Source of the DNA: Parasedimentitalea denitrificans
Lineage (GTDB): Bacteria; Pseudomonadota; Alphaproteobacteria; Rhodobacterales; Rhodobacteraceae
Length of the DNA: 64,000 nucleotides
Direction of reading: 5' to 3'
Assembly: GCF_011813015.1 (NCBI RefSeq)
Contig: NZ_QHLQ01000009.1
Coordinates: forward strand, 62,001-126,000
A model generated the notes under the pieces. The model ran no database searches. It was not told the DNA's origin and saw nothing but the letters and a program-made list of their open reading frames with translations. Position 1 is the first letter of the stretch. Each line of letters opens with the position of its first letter. This document shows, piece by piece, positions 60,349-64,000 of this stretch. The translations under genes were made by a program, and so were the position numbers.

Positions 60349-62408
60349 GCGGTGTACTTTCCAAGGGTGCTCAACGCGGTTTGCGTTATCTTTTGTTGAT
60401 CTTGATAACCCTGGCCGGTGAATAGGTCGTGAACATTCCGGTCCTGCTGACTGTAATCCGCGATTTCCATTAAGATATTGCGCTGTTCGTCAAAGAAAAC
60501 TTTCAGGCTTGCAAGTGTGCCCGCGCGGGTGTCAGCCGTCTGTACGTGCTTGAGCTGGTTCATGAAATCCTCAGTCTCGCCGCAGATCAACTGCTGGAAG
60601 CTCTTTACAAACGCCTTGTAGCCACGGGTGCGGCGCCACCATGAGCTCCACCAGTTGTCATTGAAATCCAACGCAATTGTCTGGCCCAACGCCACCGGAG
60701 AGGGCACCGCTGGCACCTCGGGGACAGAAATCTGGATACCCTCAACTGCTGAACCAAACCCCTCGTAGAGCAGCCCTGCAGTTTCCTGCACGGCCTGTTC
60801 ATATCGTGCCTGAGCCGTCGATTGTACGCGGCTGCTCATGACGGAATAGGCCGATTTTAGCAGCAGTCGCAGGCCAGCCGGGTCATATTCCCAAACATTG
60901 CCTTCGCCCCAACGTTCCAGATGTTCGACCAGCGAATGGGTGGCGCGGCCAATGAATGTTGCGTGGGCCCGATCAGCCCGGTCACGAAAGGCATCAAACA
61001 CCTCGTCGATGTCATGCTCTAGCGCCGCCATGTTCGAGGTGGCGATCTGTTGGAACCGGGATTGAATGTCCTGCATGCTCAGGGTTGCCCCTTGATCGGG
61101 ACCGTTGACCAGAACCGCATGCGCGGCCTGTTGTCCGGTGGCCATGGTGATCGCAGAACTGGCAACGCGGGCCAGCAATGGGGTGCCAAGGTCCTGAACA
61201 ATGCGGTTGGAAATCGACCGGAGCAGGGCAGGCAGGCCGGACAGCTCCCAAGCCATGTCTTGCGGGGATTGATCAGGGTCGGCAGTTTCCAGACCGACTT
61301 CGGCCCAGTTCAGCAGGGCAGCACCGCTGGCGCCATCCATTTCTTCTAGCTCACCAGTCAGAACGCGACCGGCCCAATAGGCGCTGCCGAAAATGATTTC
61401 AGCGTCCTTGGGGCCATGATGCGTTTCCAGCGTCTGGCGGATGCTGGTTTCAATCTCGGGGATCTGTCGGGCCGGGTCAGCCAGTTCGTCGATGCGGTTC
61501 ACAAAGATCACCACCTCACGCGATTTGAGGTTCGAGATCATACGGATCAGCCCCATATCAACCGAGGTCAATGCTTGGCTGGCCGACAGAACAACCACGC
61601 AGATGCGGCTGTCGCGGATCGCCTGAATGGTCACCTGCTCGCGCATCATGAATGTATCGTTCACACCCGGCGTGTCGCGCAAGCACAGCGGGACGGGCAC
61701 CGACTGGCTGTTCAGGTACAGGTCGGCAGAACGGGTGATATCGGCAAACCGGCCTTGATTGTCCGTGCCGTCCGTTCCCGGCTCTTGGTCAAAATCATCG
61801 CCAAGGCAGATGTAACGTTCGATCAGGTTCTTGTCGAAATACTCGTATTCATGGGCCTGACCCATCAGCAATTCAAACTTGCGGCCCAGCCGGTTGCGTG
61901 ACCGTTCGCGCATTTGTTCGATCTGGGTCTGGATCTTCTGCAACTCACTTTCGGCACCCGCGCGGCCAGCCATTTCACCAATGCGGCCCCCCTTGGTCAG
62001 CAGGCGGTCCCACTCTTTTTCGGTCATGAACTGGAAACGGGCGCTGGTTTCGACACGGTCATCGCCGGGAGTCAGGTGCAGGGAGGTAACGACAGACGTC
62101 CAAGGGTTTACATCCGACGGCAACAGGTCAGCCCAGCCGCCCATCGCATTGACCAGCGAGGTTTTGCCGGATTTTACCTGTCCCAGCAGGGTGATGCAGG
62201 GCTCAAAACTGGCGAGCTCTTTCTTCAGGCGCGACAGAGTGCGCTGCGTCTTGTCGCCAGACTGATCTACCAGCGCATCCAACGCGCCCTCTAGCTCGGC
62301 CATTTGGTCAGCAAGCGCGGCAAGGGGTTCCATCCCGGCGTTCAAATTGGTTGGGCGTGCGGCGGCGCGAATGTTGGTCATTCCGTCGATCTGTGGCTGC
62401 ATGTTCAT
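60345..62408 (-). CDS. Dynamin family GTPase
   Basis: 687 residues. The N-terminal ~80 residues contain a helical stretch (LAALADQMAELEGALDALVDQ). G1 is ITLLGQVKSGKTSLVNAM, a Thr/Ser switch follows (PWTSVVTSLHL), G3 is CLRDTPGVND and G4 VIFVNRIDEL. A long, mostly helical C-terminal half includes WEYDPAGLRLLLKSAYSVMSSRVQSTAQARYEQAV and a Trp/Arg-rich NDNWWSSWWRRTRGYKAF that could touch membrane. The organisation fits bacterial dynamin-like proteins, which remodel or tether membranes. Bacterial dynamins often occur in pairs; here it is next to two smaller GTPases. Confidence 0.85.
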   Translation of the reverse strand: MNMQPQIDGMTNIRAAARPTNLNAGMEPLAALADQMAELEGALDALVDQSGDKTQRTLSRLKKELASFEPCITLLGQVKSGKTSLVNAMGGWADLLPSDVNPWTSVVTSLHLTPGDDRVETSARFQFMTEKEWDRLLTKGGRIGEMAGRAGAESELQKIQTQIEQMRERSRNRLGRKFELLMGQAHEYEYFDKNLIERYICLGDDFDQEPGTDGTDNQGRFADITRSADLYLNSQSVPVPLCLRDTPGVNDTFMMREQVTIQAIRDSRICVVVLSASQALTSVDMGLIRMISNLKSREVVIFVNRIDELADPARQIPEIETSIRQTLETHHGPKDAEIIFGSAYWAGRVLTGELEEMDGASGAALLNWAEVGLETADPDQSPQDMAWELSGLPALLRSISNRIVQDLGTPLLARVASSAITMATGQQAAHAVLVNGPDQGATLSMQDIQSRFQQIATSNMAALEHDIDEVFDAFRDRADRAHATFIGRATHSLVEHLERWGEGNVWEYDPAGLRLLLKSAYSVMSSRVQSTAQARYEQAVQETAGLLYEGFGSAVEGIQISVPEVPAVPSPVALGQTIALDFNDNWWSSWWRRTRGYKAFVKSFQQLICGETEDFMNQLKHVQTADTRAGTLASLKVFFDEQRNILMEIADYSQQDRNVHDLFTGQGYQDQQKITQTALSTLGKYTA

Positions 62409-62435
62409 AGTGTTCTGCCCGGATGGCGTTGGGGA

Positions 62436-63641
62436 TTATTGATCGATGCCATCTGCGATCTCCCTTTTTAATTGCAGCAATAAAGTAACCGCATCGACGG
62501 CTGCATCTTCGCCGCGTTCCAATTGAAACAGGATCAACAGTTCTTCACCGTCCTGCGCAGCATCCAGCGCGGCCTGCACCTCAGGTGAACGGTTTTGAGA
62601 GGCGAGCAGGGTCTGGGTTAGGTCTTTGACCGTATCCATGCAGCTCGACAGGATCTCGTCAGCGTTACCGGCGGTGTCGGTTTCAGCCAGCATTTGCTTT
62701 GCGCGTCCTTGCAGCAAATTCAACGCAGTGTGCATCAGGTCGTCGGTTGGTGTGTTCTTGGGCTTGGGCTCTGTTTTGGCGGCGGTGTCGGCTTGCTGCT
62801 CTTGCTGATCTTCAGTTTTCGGGGCGAACTGGCGCACCAGCATTTCCGCCTGATCCACATCCGAGGCACGCCCTAGTTCGACTTGGCGCAGAACATCGCT
62901 GGCCAGTTGCTTGCCACCGCTGGATTGCCACAGCTCGGCGTTGACGGTTTGTCCGGCAGTCTGTGCGGTGATGGCCTGAACGGTGGCCAAGGGATAAACA
63001 CCAAGAAACTCCTCGGCCGCGAAATCGTCGAGGTCAGTCAGCAAGCCAGTCAGGGTTCCGCGCATGAGCTGGCGATCAGCCATGGTCAGAACCAGAAAGC
63101 TGTGGTCTTTTTTCTCATCCGGAACGGTGGCCCACAGGTTTTGCTCTGTCGGGCCAAATGTCTCGCTGCACCATAGAATGACATCCGCATGGCGCACGGC
63201 GCGTTGCAGGGTTGTGTGGTTTTGCTCATCCGAGCCGTTGAGTGAAACCTCGACAAAACTGTGGTTCTGCAGGCGGGTGTCTGGCAGTTCTTGGCGCACC
63301 CGAACTGTGTCCGGCGAGGTGGGGACGTCGGCGAGAGTGCCGGGGTGTCGGCTTGTCCCACCATCGCGGGTTTCGATTTCAACACAGTCCTCGGGGCCGT
63401 AGCTGACTTCGATAATGGGAGCGTCGGCGTGACGTGAAATCACCGATTGCCCCAGCATCATGTCAATCACTGCAGACTTGCCACTGCCGGGATGACCGAT
63501 GACCATGACTTGCACCGGCTTGTCCAACCGCCGTAATAGCTGATTGCCCCAGTCAAAGTACTCTTGCGGCAGGCTCTCTTGGTTCAGGGCCTGTTCTAAT
63601 TGGCCGCACAGAGGGCTTTTGGCAGCTTCCGAGTGCCTCAT
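62436..63641 (-). CDS. P-loop GTPase, dynamin-like/Era-like
   Basis: 401 residues from the ATG at 63641, overlapping the phosphatase stop by ATGA; the longer frame upstream is inside the phosphatase gene. G1 is VMVIGHPGSGKSAVIDMML; a switch-like region VPTSPDTVRVRQELP and ADVILWCSETFGPTEQNLW follow. The G4 position reads LTMADRQ rather than NKxD, so nucleotide specificity may be altered. The C-terminal part has an acidic, Gln/Lys-rich linker (KTEDQQEQQADTAAKTEPKPKNTPTDD) and a helical end. It differs strongly from the other two GTPases of the operon. Confidence 0.78.
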   Translation of the reverse strand: MRHSEAAKSPLCGQLEQALNQESLPQEYFDWGNQLLRRLDKPVQVMVIGHPGSGKSAVIDMMLGQSVISRHADAPIIEVSYGPEDCVEIETRDGGTSRHPGTLADVPTSPDTVRVRQELPDTRLQNHSFVEVSLNGSDEQNHTTLQRAVRHADVILWCSETFGPTEQNLWATVPDEKKDHSFLVLTMADRQLMRGTLTGLLTDLDDFAAEEFLGVYPLATVQAITAQTAGQTVNAELWQSSGGKQLASDVLRQVELGRASDVDQAEMLVRQFAPKTEDQQEQQADTAAKTEPKPKNTPTDDLMHTALNLLQGRAKQMLAETDTAGNADEILSSCMDTVKDLTQTLLASQNRSPEVQAALDAAQDGEELLILFQLERGEDAAVDAVTLLLQLKREIADGIDQ

Positions 63642-64000
63642 GCGCTGTCCCCATTCACGATATGGAAAGAGGTGGTTCCGTTGGATCTGGAGGCAGAGGC
63701 CATGATGGTCAGTGTATTGGATTTGGGTTTTGAAGAGGGCGGCGGGCTGGGTGCCTTGCAGGGGGTAGCAACCTGTTCGGCTGGTTTGAGCTGATCGGAT
63801 ACCTTGATCACGCAGAACGAGATGTTGTCCTGATCCGGGTCGTCCAGGCTGTCTAAGCACCCCATCAGGGCAGAACCAATATCCGTGCTGGACTGGTCTA
63901 TGTTGGCAGCCAGGACGGCTGAAATTTCGTTGTCCTCGAGGTATTGCAAACCATCGCTAGCGGCGATCACGATGTCACCGTCACGCAGGTTTAGCGGCCT
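63638..64000 (-). CDS. PP2C-type protein phosphatase, C-terminal part (cut by window edge)
   Basis: The visible 120 residues open mid-domain with PLNLRDGDIVIAASDGLQYL, the PP2C motif with a metal-ligand Asp (SDG), and continue to DPDQDNISFCVIKV, the terminal DN metal site. A Pro/Ser-rich tail ends with a short basic stretch. The N-terminus lies beyond the right edge. PP2C enzymes dephosphorylate Ser/Thr, so a kinase is expected upstream. It overlaps the next gene by ATGA and is thus likely the first visible gene of the GTPase operon. Confidence 0.82.
   Translation of the reverse strand, partial: RPLNLRDGDIVIAASDGLQYLEDNEISAVLAANIDQSSTDIGSALMGCLDSLDDPDQDNISFCVIKVSDQLKPAEQVATPCKAPSPPPSSKPKSNTLTIMASASRSNGTTSFHIVNGDSA

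Noticed and set aside
63642-63860. Longer N-terminus for the 401-residue GTPase
   Set aside because: The extra 73 residues are read out of frame inside the PP2C gene; the ATGA overlap marks the true start.

Overview
The window looks like a chromosomal segment of an alphaproteobacterium of the Rhodobacteraceae (Roseobacter group). The basis is moderate-to-high GC, gene content and local order: glyQ-DUF6446-glyS, a PPDK-like gene followed by a SleB-type cell-wall hydrolase, folB-folP-glmM, carA next to a GatB/YqeY protein, a DUF1127 protein and many small tightly overlapping operons. The species is not identifiable from sequence alone. There are no rRNA or tRNA genes, no CRISPR array, no insertion sequence and no recognisable prophage. 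No stretch longer than 300 bases lacks a gene.

Layout. 1-4.3 kb: a truncated LysE exporter, MTA phosphorylase, a MerR regulator divergent from a DUF2938 membrane protein, and a SulP anion transporter. 4.4-6.7 kb: a lower-GC patch with a hexapeptide acyltransferase, a broken duplicate of its 5' end, a small membrane protein, a lipoprotein and an orphan STAS-like protein. 6.8-13 kb: small housekeeping and accessory genes (flavin reductase, GNAT, EcsC, Nudix, DUF1178, SDR) and a large secreted SPOR/PG-binding protein whose trypsin-like domain has lost its catalytic residues. 13-25 kb: glyQ, DUF6446, gltS, glyS, a PPDK-like protein, cell-wall hydrolase, folB, folP, glmM. 25-42.7 kb: two DMT exporters, an ArsR/SRPBCC pair, ilvC with two Lrp-type regulators, a Hint-domain protein, an aminotransferase, UbiH with an M50 protease, a HAD nucleotidase, a GntR regulator, a GT2 glycosyltransferase, carA, YqeY, an aldo/keto reductase and a TauE/SafE permease.

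42.7-58.0 kb is an N-heterocycle catabolism region. It holds a Liv-type ABC importer, a polytopic membrane protein, an enamidase, a MarR regulator and a six-gene operon: FAD subunit and fused 2Fe-2S/molybdopterin subunit of a nicotinate-dehydrogenase-like hydroxylase, 6-hydroxynicotinate reductase, a UPF0280 (ApbE-like) protein and two DUF1185 paralogues. This fits the route nicotinate -> 6-hydroxynicotinate -> tetrahydro-6-oxonicotinate -> 2-formylglutarate. A near-identical 19-bp sequence lies at the same distance upstream of the enamidase gene and of the dehydrogenase operon, and a related site precedes marR, so the parts are probably one MarR-controlled regulon.

58.1-64.0 kb holds the least familiar element: a tightly coupled operon encoding the C-terminus of a PP2C-type phosphatase (cut by the window edge), three different P-loop GTPases (one a full-length dynamin-like protein), a small roadblock/LC7-like protein and an unrecognised 264-residue protein. 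One GTPase gene appears to carry a frameshift. I know of no described system with this composition and rank it as the main candidate for something new.
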